DNA of 64,000 nt from JAQVSH01 sp964451605 (lineage in GTDB: Bacteria > Bacteroidota > Bacteroidia > Bacteroidales > UBA4181). Position 1 is the stretch's first letter; the number at the start of each line of letters is the position of its first letter. The stretch lies in NCBI GenBank assembly GCA_964451605.1, contig CAYVJA010000004.1, positions 12,179-76,178 of the forward strand, given 5' to 3'. Below the pieces are notes generated by a model. The model had not been told where the DNA came from. It saw nothing but the letters and a program-made list of their open reading frames with translations, and did no database searches. The position numbers were made by a program, and so were the translations under genes. Shown here piece by piece: positions 45,844 through 55,500 of the stretch.

Positions 45844-47343
45844 CTATACTGGGTAGCCTGTTATACCCAGCTCTTTGTAGGTCTGTTCCAACGCTTTTTG
45901 GTCGTCGGTAATAATCAGCATCACATCATTTTCCTGTACAATGGTCTGGCCTTTGGGAATCAAATAGAAATCACCCCGTTTAAGCATAACTACCAGCGTT
46001 TTATCCGGTAGTGGTATGTTCATCAGTTTGTTTCCGAACCGAAGGCTTTCGGCCGTAATGGTTACCTCCGATATGGCCGATTTAATCTCTTCGGAGAAGT
46101 CGAAACCGAATTGACTCCTTTTTTTTGCCGCGCCTTCGGGCAGGGCCAGATGGAGAAAACGGGCCACAGAGGGAACCGTTGTGCCCTGAATCAGCAGTGA
46201 AAGGATGGTAATAAAGAAGACAATATTGTAAATAATCCTTGCATTTTCGATGCCTGCCAACAGAGGGTAGGTGGCAAAAATGATGGGAACTGCACCACGA
46301 AGCCCTACCCAGGAAACATACCATTTCGATTTGATGGTCATCCTGCGGAATGGTCCCAGCAGCGTCCATACGGCAAAGGGCCGTGAGAAAACAATCATAA
46401 ATACCCCCACAATCAACCCAACGCCTGCAATGGGAAGCAACTCCGACGGGTTAACTAAAAGCCCGAGGGCAAGGAACATAATGATTTGCGAGAGCCAGGC
46501 CAGTCCATCGAAAAAACGTTTAACACTCTTCTTGTGGATAAATTTGGCATTTCCTACAACCAATCCTCCCAGGTAAACAGCCAGATAGCCGTTTCCGCCA
46601 ATAAAGTCGGTAAATGAAAAAAGAAAGAAGGTACAGGTGATGAGAAGAACCGGGTAGAGAGAATCGTTGTCGACATCGATGCGATTAAGCAGCCAGGCAC
46701 ATCCTTTCCCCAAAAAGTAACCCGACATGGCGCCAATGATAAGTTGAGAGAAAAATGAGAAGAGTACTTCGCCTCCGCTGATTCCTGTAGAGGTAATCCA
46801 CTGAATCAGCGTGATGGTGAGCATATAGGCCATTGGGTCGTTACTTCCACTCTCCAGTTCGAGCAGAGGTCGGAGATTGTGTTTCAGCAGAAGCCCCTTC
46901 GATCGCAAGATTGCAAATACCGAAGCGGAATCGGTCGAGGACATCACTGACGCCAAAAGCATGGCTTCGGCTAAGGAGAGCGTAACGCCCGGGAAAAAGT
47001 TCTGGGTGAGCAGATAGACAAATCCTCCGGTTATGGCAGCAGTGAGAAGTACTCCCAGAGTGGCCAGAACGATGCCCTGTTTTAATACCGGTTTAATCTC
47101 TATAATTGAGGTGTCCATGCCGCCCGAAAAGAGGATCAAACTCAGAGATACCACTCCAATGAACTGAGCCAGTGCGGGATTCGAAAATTCAATTCCAAAT
47201 CCGTCACTTCCGGCCAACATGCCTACAATCAGAAAGAGAAGCAAGACGGGAACTCCGTATTTGTAACCGGTTCTGCCGGCCATCAGAGCAATGAAGAGCA
47301 ATATGGAGCCAACCAATAGGATATTTTCGGCAGTAAGGATCAT
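45844..47343 (-). CDS. Potassium/proton antiporter, NhaP2/CvrA type
   Basis: The 499-residue inner-membrane CPA1 antiporter has about 12 helices (ILLVGSILLFIALMAG, LSLILFSGGMDTSIIEIKPV) with the conserved ASVMSSTDSASVFAILRSKG and LELESGSNDPMAYMLTITL motif holding the Asp pair. After the membrane part, a TrkA-C-like domain (residues about 410-490, GDFYLIPKGQTIVQENDVML) probably senses a ligand. The antiporter exports K+ or Na+ for protons. ATG 47343 is favoured because upstream residues lack homology. It follows the metallophosphoesterase gene on the same strand after 17 bases. Confidence 0.9.
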   Translation of the reverse strand: MILTAENILLVGSILLFIALMAGRTGYKYGVPVLLLFLIVGMLAGSDGFGIEFSNPALAQFIGVVSLSLILFSGGMDTSIIEIKPVLKQGIVLATLGVLLTAAITGGFVYLLTQNFFPGVTLSLAEAMLLASVMSSTDSASVFAILRSKGLLLKHNLRPLLELESGSNDPMAYMLTITLIQWITSTGISGGEVLFSFFSQLIIGAMSGYFLGKGCAWLLNRIDVDNDSLYPVLLITCTFFLFSFTDFIGGNGYLAVYLGGLVVGNAKFIHKKSVKRFFDGLAWLSQIIMFLALGLLVNPSELLPIAGVGLIVGVFMIVFSRPFAVWTLLGPFRRMTIKSKWYVSWVGLRGAVPIIFATYPLLAGIENARIIYNIVFFITILSLLIQGTTVPSVARFLHLALPEGAAKKRSQFGFDFSEEIKSAISEVTITAESLRFGNKLMNIPLPDKTLVVMLKRGDFYLIPKGQTIVQENDVMLIITDDQKALEQTYKELGITGYPV

Positions 47344-47360
47344 TTTGATTTCAGTAGATA

Positions 47361-48545
47361 TTATTTTGGATTCGAAGCGCGGTGGCTTTGGAGGTGTAAT
47401 ATGGCAATTTGCGGTTTGGCACCGAATCGTCCGGGAAATCCGAGCGATCCGATGCCACGGGTTACAAAGATACTTTTTTCTGCTTCGCGGAAGAGCCCCG
47501 AAGGGTAATCGGAGAGGAGAGAGGCGGGCGACCAGCGGAACTTTCCAATCCGGACGGCACATTGAAATTCGTGCGTATGGCCAGAAAGGGTAAGATCGGC
47601 GGGGAAAAGCGGATCATTGTGTTGCATGGAAAAGAACACCGGATCGTGCGAGAGAAGCAGGGTGCAGAGGGTGGTGTCGGCGCCTGCAAATGTTTTTGCC
47701 AGGTCTCCTTTAGCTGGCCGGGGAGGAAGGCTGAAGTTCTCCATTCCGGCCAGAAGAAGCGAATCCCCGTTTCGGACAATGTAGGTGTGGCTGTTGAGAA
47801 GAAGCCGAAAACCGGAAGCTTCTGTTTTCCGGCAAATTTCTCGAAAATTGGCCTGTTCGAGCGCTTCCGTCGGCCATTCGAAATATCGTCCGTAATCGTG
47901 ATTTCCCGTAACTGCAAAAACACCGTCGGGGGCGTGCAAACGCGAAAAGAGAGGGATATAATGATCGAGTTCTTCGTGGAAATTAACGACCATGTCGCCT
48001 GCAAACAGAATCAGATCGGGCTTTTCCTGTTGGATGGCGGCCACAACCTTCTCAATCGGTTTTGTCGTGCTCCATGCACCCAGATGGGTATCGGCAATTA
48101 CTGCCACTTTATACCCCTCGAATGCTGCGGGAAGTCGGGAAAGTTCTACTTCAGTATGTTCTGTCCGGAAGTCGGTCCGGTCTACCCAGAGCGCTTTGGC
48201 TACAAAGAGAAAGAGTAGCGCGGCAGCCGCCATTCCTGCCTTTCGTCCGGCAGAACGAGACCGCGCCGGGAATAGAAACAGAACGAGAATGTAGCCTGCT
48301 TTGGGTAAATAGATCAGGCAAACAACGCCAAAAAGGGTATAAAAGTGTCGGTAAAAATCGGCATCCGTGGCAAACCGGGCCAAAAACCCCATAGAAAGTG
48401 CAGCAATCGTAAGGAGGGTAAAGCCTGTGTAGATTCTCTTAAACAGGGCATACCACCCTCTCCTGTCGGAAAAGTGGCGGGCAAACAGCCTCCATCCCAG
48501 CAAGTCGGTGGCCAAAACAAACAGAGAAACAAGTAGGATAGCCAT
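47361..48545 (-). CDS. Membrane-anchored calcineurin-like metallophosphoesterase
   Basis: The 394-residue protein has three or four N-terminal membrane helices (residues 1-120) and a C-terminal calcineurin-like domain with the metal motifs VIADTHLGAW, LILFAGDMVVN, VTGNHDYG, LSHDP and LTLSGHTHEFQ. YaeI/YkuE-type enzymes act on lipid or cyclic-nucleotide phosphates; the substrate here is open. A TAAATTTG -7 box on this strand (48553-48560) is only seven bases from the ATG, which would give a near-leaderless message or imply an internal start. Confidence 0.86.
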   Translation of the reverse strand: MAILLVSLFVLATDLLGWRLFARHFSDRRGWYALFKRIYTGFTLLTIAALSMGFLARFATDADFYRHFYTLFGVVCLIYLPKAGYILVLFLFPARSRSAGRKAGMAAAALLFLFVAKALWVDRTDFRTEHTEVELSRLPAAFEGYKVAVIADTHLGAWSTTKPIEKVVAAIQQEKPDLILFAGDMVVNFHEELDHYIPLFSRLHAPDGVFAVTGNHDYGRYFEWPTEALEQANFREICRKTEASGFRLLLNSHTYIVRNGDSLLLAGMENFSLPPRPAKGDLAKTFAGADTTLCTLLLSHDPVFFSMQHNDPLFPADLTLSGHTHEFQCAVRIGKFRWSPASLLSDYPSGLFREAEKSIFVTRGIGSLGFPGRFGAKPQIAILHLQSHRASNPK

Positions 48546-48552
48546 ACGGTTC

Positions 48553-48598
48553 CAAATTTACATAAAAACCGCTTTTTTCTTCAATTTTCCTATATTTG
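48553..48598. promoter_or_regulatory. Divergent -7 boxes for the phosphoesterase and the porin-like gene
   Basis: TAAATTTG on the minus strand (48553-48560) and TATATTTG on the plus strand (48591-48598) both fit TAnnTTTG. The plus box is 22 bases before the porin-like ATG at 48621. Confidence 0.5.
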
Positions 48599-48620
48599 GT
48601 CCATATTAAACTGAACGAGT

Positions 48621-49244
48621 ATGAAAAACAGAGTCTTGCTTATTTCTCTTCTTTCTACGCTTTTCCTGGTTCCAGTCTGGTCGCAGCCGACCTTGAGATG
48701 GGGGGTAAAAGCGGGTATAAACATGGCCGGTTTAAAGAGCGCTTCCGGTAATGTGGGCGGATACAAAGTGAGTAATAAAGGTGATTCGAATACCGGTTTT
48801 CTGCTGGGGGTCACCTCCGAAGCTGAGCTTGGTACTTTTTTTGTGAAACCCGAACTCTATTTCGCTCAATCGACTACAACCGTCGAAACCGGAGCGATTG
48901 AAACCCCGCAAAAGAATACACTCAGCAGCCTGAACTTGCCTGTACTTGCAGGGATTAATATTGGATCGTTGCGGTTTGGCTTAGGGCCCGTTGCCACGAT
49001 TGCCCTCAACAGCTCGGCCGATTTCGGCGAACTTATGGACGACAAACTGGAACAGACTTACAACAGGGTCACTTTTGGCTACCAGTTGATGGCAGGTACC
49101 CATCTGAAAAGTCAGTTGGCTCTGGATGTACGGTACGAAGATCACTTTTCCAGCTCGGGTGCCGTCGAAAATCTTGCCGGCCCGGGGAAATTAGACAATC
49201 GTATCAATTCGGTGATGATCTCTCTAACCTATTTCATTAAGTAA
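48621..49244 (+). CDS. Small outer-membrane beta-barrel protein, porin-like
   Basis: A 207-residue protein with a signal peptide (MKNRVLLISLLSTLFLVPVW, cleavage near SQ) and an OmpX/PorT-like eight-strand barrel. Short alternating strands (RWGVKAGINMAGL, FFVKPELYFAQS, LALDVRYEDHF) end with LTYFIK. Such barrels are common in Bacteroidetes, without known function. It is convergent with ackA with 20 bases between stops, including a short GGGAATTCCC palindrome. Confidence 0.8.
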   Translation: MKNRVLLISLLSTLFLVPVWSQPTLRWGVKAGINMAGLKSASGNVGGYKVSNKGDSNTGFLLGVTSEAELGTFFVKPELYFAQSTTTVETGAIETPQKNTLSSLNLPVLAGINIGSLRFGLGPVATIALNSSADFGELMDDKLEQTYNRVTFGYQLMAGTHLKSQLALDVRYEDHFSSSGAVENLAGPGKLDNRINSVMISLTYFIK

Positions 49245-49264
49245 GCCCGGGGAATTCCCTCTTG

Positions 49265-50470
49265 CTAAACCGTCTGTCCGCTGGCAATCCTGAGCGTATC
49301 GCGGGCTATTACAAGCTCTTCGTTGGTAGGAACTACCATGATGGTTATTTTCGAACCGGGTTTGCTGATAATCTGCTCGGTCCCGTGGCACTGTGCATTC
49401 ACCCCGGCATCGAAATCCAGCCCCATGAACTCCAACCCCGTGAGAATTTTTGCACGTACGGTGTCGACATTTTCGCCGATTCCGCCCGTGAAAACCAACA
49501 CATCTGCACCGCCCAAGGCTGCCAGATAGGAGCCGATATATTTTTTTACCCGGTAACAGAGCATCTCGATAGCCAGTTTGGCTCTCTCATTGCCTTCGGA
49601 AGCCGCCTTTCGAATTTCGCGCATATCGGACGAGACGCCGCTGATGCCAATCAGGCCGCAATGCTTATTGATAAAGGAGTTCAGTGTGGTTACATCGAGC
49701 TCTTCACGCTGCATAATGTAAGTGAGTACACCGGCATCCAGATCGCCGCAGCGGGTTCCCATAATCAGCCCCTCCACCGGTGTCATTCCCATCGAAGTAT
49801 CGAACGATTTTCCGTTTTTTATGGCAGTAATAGAGCTCCCGTTCCCCATATGGCAGGTAATCAGGTTGGTTTTTTCGGGATCTTTTCCCAGGGCCTCGCA
49901 GGCTCTGGCAGCTACATATCTGTGGCTGGTTCCGTGGAATCCGTACCGACGTACCCCGTATTTTGTGTAGAGTGAGTGCGGGATGGCGTAGTTATAGGCG
50001 AAATCGGGCATTGATTGGTGAAAAGCCGTGTCGAAAACCCCTACCTGCGGGACTTCCGGCAACAGAGCCCTCATGGCTCTGATACCTGAAAGATTTGGGG
50101 GATTATGGAGCGGAGCCAGATCGATACACTGTTCCAGCTTTTGAATAACATCGTCGGTAATCAGCACACTGCTGTTGTAGTACTCTCCGGCGTGAACCAC
50201 CCGGTGTCCGACAGCGTCAATTTCGTCGAAGCTACGGATGCAGCCATACTTTTCGCTCATCAATATACCCAACAGATACTCAATACCGGCCTGGTGATTC
50301 AGAATTTCTCCTTCAAAAATTTCAGGACCTGTTGGCGTTTCATGTTTAATAAAAGAGCCCACCAACCCGATTTTCTCAACACCTCCGCGCGCAAGTACCG
50401 TATTGGATTCCATGTCGAGGAATTGATATTTTATTGAGGAACTTCCACAGTTCAATACAATGATTTTCAT
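49265..50470 (-). CDS. ackA: Acetate kinase
   Basis: AckA makes acetate and ATP from acetyl phosphate and ADP, the substrate-level step of acetate fermentation. The 401-residue protein begins KIIVLNCGSSSIKYQFLD and shows GHRVVHAGEYYNSSVLI, FHGTSHRYVAARACE, TCHMGNGSSITAI and FTGGIGENVDTVRAKIL, all family signatures with the catalytic Asp/His/Arg region. It is third in an operon pta, dehydrogenase-like gene, ackA, starting 30 bases after the second. Confidence 0.97.
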   Translation of the reverse strand: MKIIVLNCGSSSIKYQFLDMESNTVLARGGVEKIGLVGSFIKHETPTGPEIFEGEILNHQAGIEYLLGILMSEKYGCIRSFDEIDAVGHRVVHAGEYYNSSVLITDDVIQKLEQCIDLAPLHNPPNLSGIRAMRALLPEVPQVGVFDTAFHQSMPDFAYNYAIPHSLYTKYGVRRYGFHGTSHRYVAARACEALGKDPEKTNLITCHMGNGSSITAIKNGKSFDTSMGMTPVEGLIMGTRCGDLDAGVLTYIMQREELDVTTLNSFINKHCGLIGISGVSSDMREIRKAASEGNERAKLAIEMLCYRVKKYIGSYLAALGGADVLVFTGGIGENVDTVRAKILTGLEFMGLDFDAGVNAQCHGTEQIISKPGSKITIMVVPTNEELVIARDTLRIASGQTV

Positions 50471-50500
50471 CTTTTCGAAGCTAAATTATGATTCGGTTAC

Positions 50501-51487
50501 CTAAGAACGCCTATCGGCCGAGAAGTCGATAAGAGGCAGGTTTAATCCAATGTTTTTGCCCTTCTCATCGTACAGGTAAAAGCCTCTGCCGCTCCGCCGG
50601 CCCACCTGTTTGGAGCGTGCCAGCCGTTTGAGAATGGGAGAGGGCTTGAACTTAAAGAGGCCAAATTCCATAAACAGGTTTTCGGCATATTTTACTATCC
50701 GGTCGATGCCAATTTTATCGGCCATTTCAAACGGACCGCTCTGCAGCCCATAGCCAAATTTCATGGTCTGGTCAATACCTTCGATCGAAGCGGTTCCTTC
50801 GAGGAAAATCTCGCAGGCTTCGTTGATCAGTACAATAATCAGACGTGTACTGATGTTTCCCGGCGATTCCCGCACTTCGACCGGTATTTTTCCGATGGTC
50901 TTTACAAACCGGCAGGCTTTGGTAAAAGTCTCTTCGCTGGTTTCCCACCCCTTTACTACTTCGACAGTTTTCACAATACTGGGCGAAACCATAAAACTCA
51001 GCCCCAGCATCCGTTCAGGATACTTCAGCGCAGATGCCAGGTCAGAAACCAGGAGGGTAGAGGCGTTCGAAGATAGTACGGTGTCGCGCGAGACAATCTC
51101 CTCAATTTCACGAAAGAGGTTTCGGCGGAATTCAATGGCTGCACCGGCCGATTTGGTGGCAGTACTGATGGCTTCGATAACCAGATCGCATTCGACAAGA
51201 TCTTTCATAGACGACGAACCGGAAATGCGCGAAAGGATGAGCCGCTTATCGCCGGCGGTGATACCCCATCGGGCAATCATAGTGTCGAGATCGTGGTCGA
51301 TGGTTTCGAAGACATGGGTTACCCGTTCGTCCGACGACTCCACGAATACCACATCAATACCCGAACGGCTGGCAACTTTGGTAATTTCCTGCCCTACCGC
51401 ACCGCAACCTAAAACCCCGATTTTTCGGATACCGCCCTGTTTGTTAATCTGTCTTTTTAACGAATAGTCTTCAAGAATCTCACTCAT
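50501..51487 (-). CDS. 3-hydroxyacyl-CoA dehydrogenase-like protein, catalytic His and Asn absent
   Basis: The 328-residue protein has the full fold: Rossmann GVLGCGAVGQEITK (G27, G29, G32), SSNASTL, and the C-terminal helical domain (FGYGLQSGPFEMADKIGID, GRRSGRGFYLYDE). In normal enzymes the HFFNPVPLMKLVE motif supplies the catalytic His; here the aligned stretch is LSFMVSPSIVKTVEVV, with Ser164 in that place, although the Glu (176) is kept. The SPGFVVNR Asn is replaced too (SPGNISTR, Thr214). Dehydrogenase activity is therefore doubtful; an NAD or acyl-CoA sensor role is possible. It lies between pta (5 bases) and ackA (30 bases) in one operon. Confidence 0.85.
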   Translation of the reverse strand: MSEILEDYSLKRQINKQGGIRKIGVLGCGAVGQEITKVASRSGIDVVFVESSDERVTHVFETIDHDLDTMIARWGITAGDKRLILSRISGSSSMKDLVECDLVIEAISTATKSAGAAIEFRRNLFREIEEIVSRDTVLSSNASTLLVSDLASALKYPERMLGLSFMVSPSIVKTVEVVKGWETSEETFTKACRFVKTIGKIPVEVRESPGNISTRLIIVLINEACEIFLEGTASIEGIDQTMKFGYGLQSGPFEMADKIGIDRIVKYAENLFMEFGLFKFKPSPILKRLARSKQVGRRSGRGFYLYDEKGKNIGLNLPLIDFSADRRS

Positions 51488-51492
51488 AGGTT

Positions 51493-52500
51493 TTACTCTT
51501 TAAACGCCGCCTGGCAGGCGGTAATGGCAATCAGGTTTACAATATCTTCGGTTGAACAACCCCTCGAAAGGTCGTTGATAGGGGCCGCCATTCCCTGTAA
51601 AACAGGACCAACTGCCTCGGCGTGCGCAATCCGCTGTACCAGTTTGTAAGCGATGTTCCCTACTTCGAGGGTGGGAAATATCAGAACATTGGCCCTCCCG
51701 GCAATTGCACTTCCGGGGGCTTTGCTATTGCCTATAGCAGGGACAATGGCAGCATCTGCCTGGAGCTCCCCGTCGATCAGAAGCGTTGGATCCATCTGAT
51801 GTGCCAGTTCGGTGGCCTTCACCACTTTGTCGACCATTTCGTGCTTAGCGCTTCCTTTGGTCGAGAAGCTGAGCATGGCTACGCGGGGTTCGAAACCGAT
51901 AATACTTCGGGTGGTTCGGGCGGTCATTACTGCAATTTCGGCCAACTCTTCGGCAGTGGGGTTGGGATGAACTGCGCAGTCGGCAAACACCATCATCCCC
52001 TCCTCTCCAAAAGAGGTGTCGGGCATCATCATGAAGAAGGCCCCTGAAACCACCTTGATACCGGGCCGGGTTTTAACGAAGAGAAATGCCGGGCGCAATA
52101 CATCGCCGGTGGCATTGGCAGCACCGGCCACTTCGCCGTCGGCGTCGCCGGCTTTAACAATCATAGTGGCCAGATAGAGAGGCTGTTCAATCAGGCGGGA
52201 GGCCTCTTCGCGGGTTAATCCTTTCGATTTTCGGAGTTCGACCATTAAATCGATATAGGCCTCTTTCCGTTTGTGATCTGCCGGATTGATAATTTGGGCT
52301 TTGTGAAGATTTGTCAAGTGTAGCCTTTCCGCCTCTGTCCGGATGGTTTCCGGATTACCCAGCAGAATAATATCGGCAATTTCTTCGGCAAGAACCTGAT
52401 TGGCAGCTTTAAGCGTGCGCTCGTCGAACCCTTCAGGTAATACAATGCACTTACGTGTGGCCCTGGCCTTGGCCTTAACGGTAGAGATAAAATCCATCAT
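51493..52500 (-). CDS. pta: Phosphate acetyltransferase
   Basis: Pta converts acetyl-CoA and Pi to acetyl phosphate and CoA, first step of the acetate branch with AckA. The 335-residue short form has KARATRKCIVLPEGFDERTL at the start, AGAANATGDVLRPAF and the C-terminal GCSTEDIVNLIAITACQAA. A minus-strand -7 box TAACTTTG (52536-52543) lies 35 bases upstream and serves the pta operon. Confidence 0.97.
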   Translation of the reverse strand: MMDFISTVKAKARATRKCIVLPEGFDERTLKAANQVLAEEIADIILLGNPETIRTEAERLHLTNLHKAQIINPADHKRKEAYIDLMVELRKSKGLTREEASRLIEQPLYLATMIVKAGDADGEVAGAANATGDVLRPAFLFVKTRPGIKVVSGAFFMMMPDTSFGEEGMMVFADCAVHPNPTAEELAEIAVMTARTTRSIIGFEPRVAMLSFSTKGSAKHEMVDKVVKATELAHQMDPTLLIDGELQADAAIVPAIGNSKAPGSAIAGRANVLIFPTLEVGNIAYKLVQRIAHAEAVGPVLQGMAAPINDLSRGCSTEDIVNLIAITACQAAFKE

Positions 52501-52535
52501 ATGATAAGTTGGTAAATATCGGGATATTGAAGTGT

Positions 52536-52567
52536 CAAAGTTACAAAAATCCTTTTTTATATCTTTG
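52536..52567. promoter_or_regulatory. Divergent -7 boxes for the pta operon and addA-like gene
   Basis: TAACTTTG on the minus strand (52536-52543) and TATCTTTG on the plus strand (52560-52567) stand 16 bases apart, so RNA polymerase bound to one would obstruct the other. The plus box covers a GTG at 52567 and so favours the ATG at 52582. Confidence 0.5.
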
Positions 52568-52581
52568 TGAAAAACAACTTC

Positions 52582-55500
52582 ATGTCGGTTCTAACCATTT
52601 ACAAAGCCTCCGCCGGTTCCGGAAAGACCTATACGCTAACCCGGGAGTATCTGATGCGGGTACTCTCCCAATCCGGAAACTACAGGCGTATTCTGGCTGT
52701 AACCTTTACAAACAAAGCCACTGCCGAAATGAAGGCCCGTATTCTGCGCGATCTTCACAAATTGGCAGCGGGCTATGGTGGGGGGTTAGAAACCGAGTTG
52801 TGCGAAACACTCCGGACAACTCCTGCTGCACTCCGGTTGGATGCCGTTCGTGAACTCCATCTGTTGTTGCACGATTATACCCGATTTGCCGTTCTTACCA
52901 TTGACAGTTTTTTTCAACGGATTCTCAGATCGTTCTCGCGCGAAACCGGTTTGCTGGAGGGATATCAGATAGAACTGAATACCCAAAAGGTGGTAAAAGA
53001 GTCGGTCGACAATCTGATTGACCGTGTGGGAAGCCATCCTGAACTTTTGGATTGGCTCTCCGACATAGCCGTAAACAGACTAAAGGAGGGCACCAGTTGG
53101 AATTTTACCGGTACGTTGCTGGAGCTGGGCGGAGAGCTCTTTAAGGAGGCGCTGCAAGTGGGCGGAGAACAATCCTCTCAGGAGTCGCCTTTCAGTCGGG
53201 AGGCGTTGGGCTCTTTACGCGGCACATTGTATCAGCACAAGGGGCTGCTCGATAGCCGCATAAGAGAGCTGGGCGCCAAAGGGGTTGCCTATCTGGACAC
53301 AAACTGTTTATTCGAAACCCAATTTATGCGGGGCAATCAGGGGCCTGCGGGTTTCTTTTCCCGTTGCGTGAGCAGGGGGTTTAATGATCCTACCTCGTAT
53401 GTACGCGCTGCTCTTGACGACAGCGAAAAGTGGTGTACCAAAACGTGTAAGGATAAAGAGGAGTTGATGTCTCATGTTGAGCAGAGCCTTCACGCCTTGC
53501 TTAGAGAGTTGGTGGAGTATTTCGACACCCATGCCGCAGAATGGCTCACCATAGATCTGGTATTGAAATTTTTGCCTTCTGCGGGGGTAATGGCCGATCT
53601 TTCAGATAGTATTACCCACTATTTATCGGAGAACAATCAGTTTTTACTGGCAAGAAGTTCTGCCTTTATTCAACGCATTATCCGTGATACCGATACCCCA
53701 TTCCTATACGAAAAGATGGGTGAGTATTATCGGTACTTTATGATAGATGAGTTTCAGGATACCTCCCGGCTGCAGTGGGCCAACTTTAGGCCAATGATTG
53801 TAAATGCTTTAGCTTCCGGGAACAGCAGCCTGATTGTGGGAGACGTCAAGCAGGCTATCTATCGTTGGCGTGATACCGATTGGAAACTTCTGGCTTCGGA
53901 GGCTGCAGATGATGTGGCACCAATGGCGGTTCGTCAGGAGACCCTCAGGTATAACTGGCGAAGCGACGGGAAAATTGTCGATTTCAATAACCGTTTCTTT
54001 GCAAGGGCTGCGGGCCTGGTTAAACAATATCTTCTGGAAGGGTTTCCCGAATCGGCCGGTCAGGGGTTGCGGAAGCAGCTCACTACTTTACTGGATTCGG
54101 CCTATGCCGATCTGTTTCAAGAGCTTCCGGTCGATGCTCAGAAGGGTGAGACGGGATATGTGCAGTGTGAGTTTTTGGAAGATAGTTCGGACAATCCCGC
54201 CGATGAGCAAATTCGGGAGCGACTTGTCGCTTTATTGGTTTCGCTGCAGCAGCGGGGTTTTGCTTTACGCGACATATCCATTCTGGTAAGGAAAAAGCAG
54301 GAGGCACTTCGCATTACTGATTGGTTGCAGAAAGAGGCGGTAAACCACACAGACGTTTCGGTGCGTTTCGATTTGCTTTCGAACGACTCGCTTCTGTTGG
54401 AATCTTCGCCGGCAGTGGCCTGGATGGTTACCGCTATGCAATATTTGGTTAACCCCGACGATCAACTTTCGGCCGCTTTTTTGTGGAGGGAGCTCAATCA
54501 CTTTTTCCCCGACGGAAATCAGGAAGGCTTCGTTGCCCACCCTGCCGCCCGGTTTGAGATGCTGCGGCCCCAATGGTCGGGATTGTCGTTGTATGAACTC
54601 TGTTCGGGGATGATCACCGAGTTTGGCCTCACTTCGTGCGCAGGTCAATGGCCTTATATCCAGGCGTTTTTGGATGTTGTGCTCGATTATTCCAGGAGGA
54701 GAGGTTCCGATCTCAGTTCATTCCTCGATTACTGGGAAGAACAAAAAGGGAATTTCTCGGTAAAACTGTCCGAACAACTCGACGCTATCCAGCTGTTAAC
54801 CATTCATAAGGCCAAGGGATTGGAGTTTAAAGTGGTGATTGTGCCCTTCTGCAATTGGAGTCTCGACGAAAACAATGGAAAGGATATTCTTTGGGTCAAA
54901 CCGACCATGCCGCCCTATTCACAACTGCACCTGTTGCCGGTGAAATACGACAACAAGTTGCGCAATAGCCTGTTTGTCAAGGATTTTTACGATGAACAGA
55001 TGATGAACTATGCCGATTCGCTGAATCTGCTCTATGTGGCTCTGACTCGTGCCTGCACGGAACTTTACGTGATGGCGCCAACACCCAAAAACTCCTCGAA
55101 CGGCTCGACCAGGAGTGTGGCACATCTGCTATTGGATGTGCTGGGATCGGAACCCGGTTTTACCGAACGTTTCTCTGAAAAGGAACCGTTCAGTTGGGGT
55201 GTTGCACCCGATTCGGTGCCGGGAAAAGTATCGGATACCGGTTCGGGAGTTACTGTGTGCGATGTTCCGCACCGCCCGAAGGGTGAACAGAAACCGCTTG
55301 TACTTCTCCTTCGCAACAGCCGGCTCTATGCCCCGGAGAAACCGCAGGGGCAGCGGGAAAGGGGAACCCTTATGCATGAACTTTTCTGCAGGCTCAAATC
55401 GTTCGATGAGTATGAAAGAGTGCTTCAGGGATGGCGCGAGGAGGGGGTTCTGGACGGTGCAGAGATGGAGCAATTGCGGCCTCTGTTGCAGAAGGCTTCA

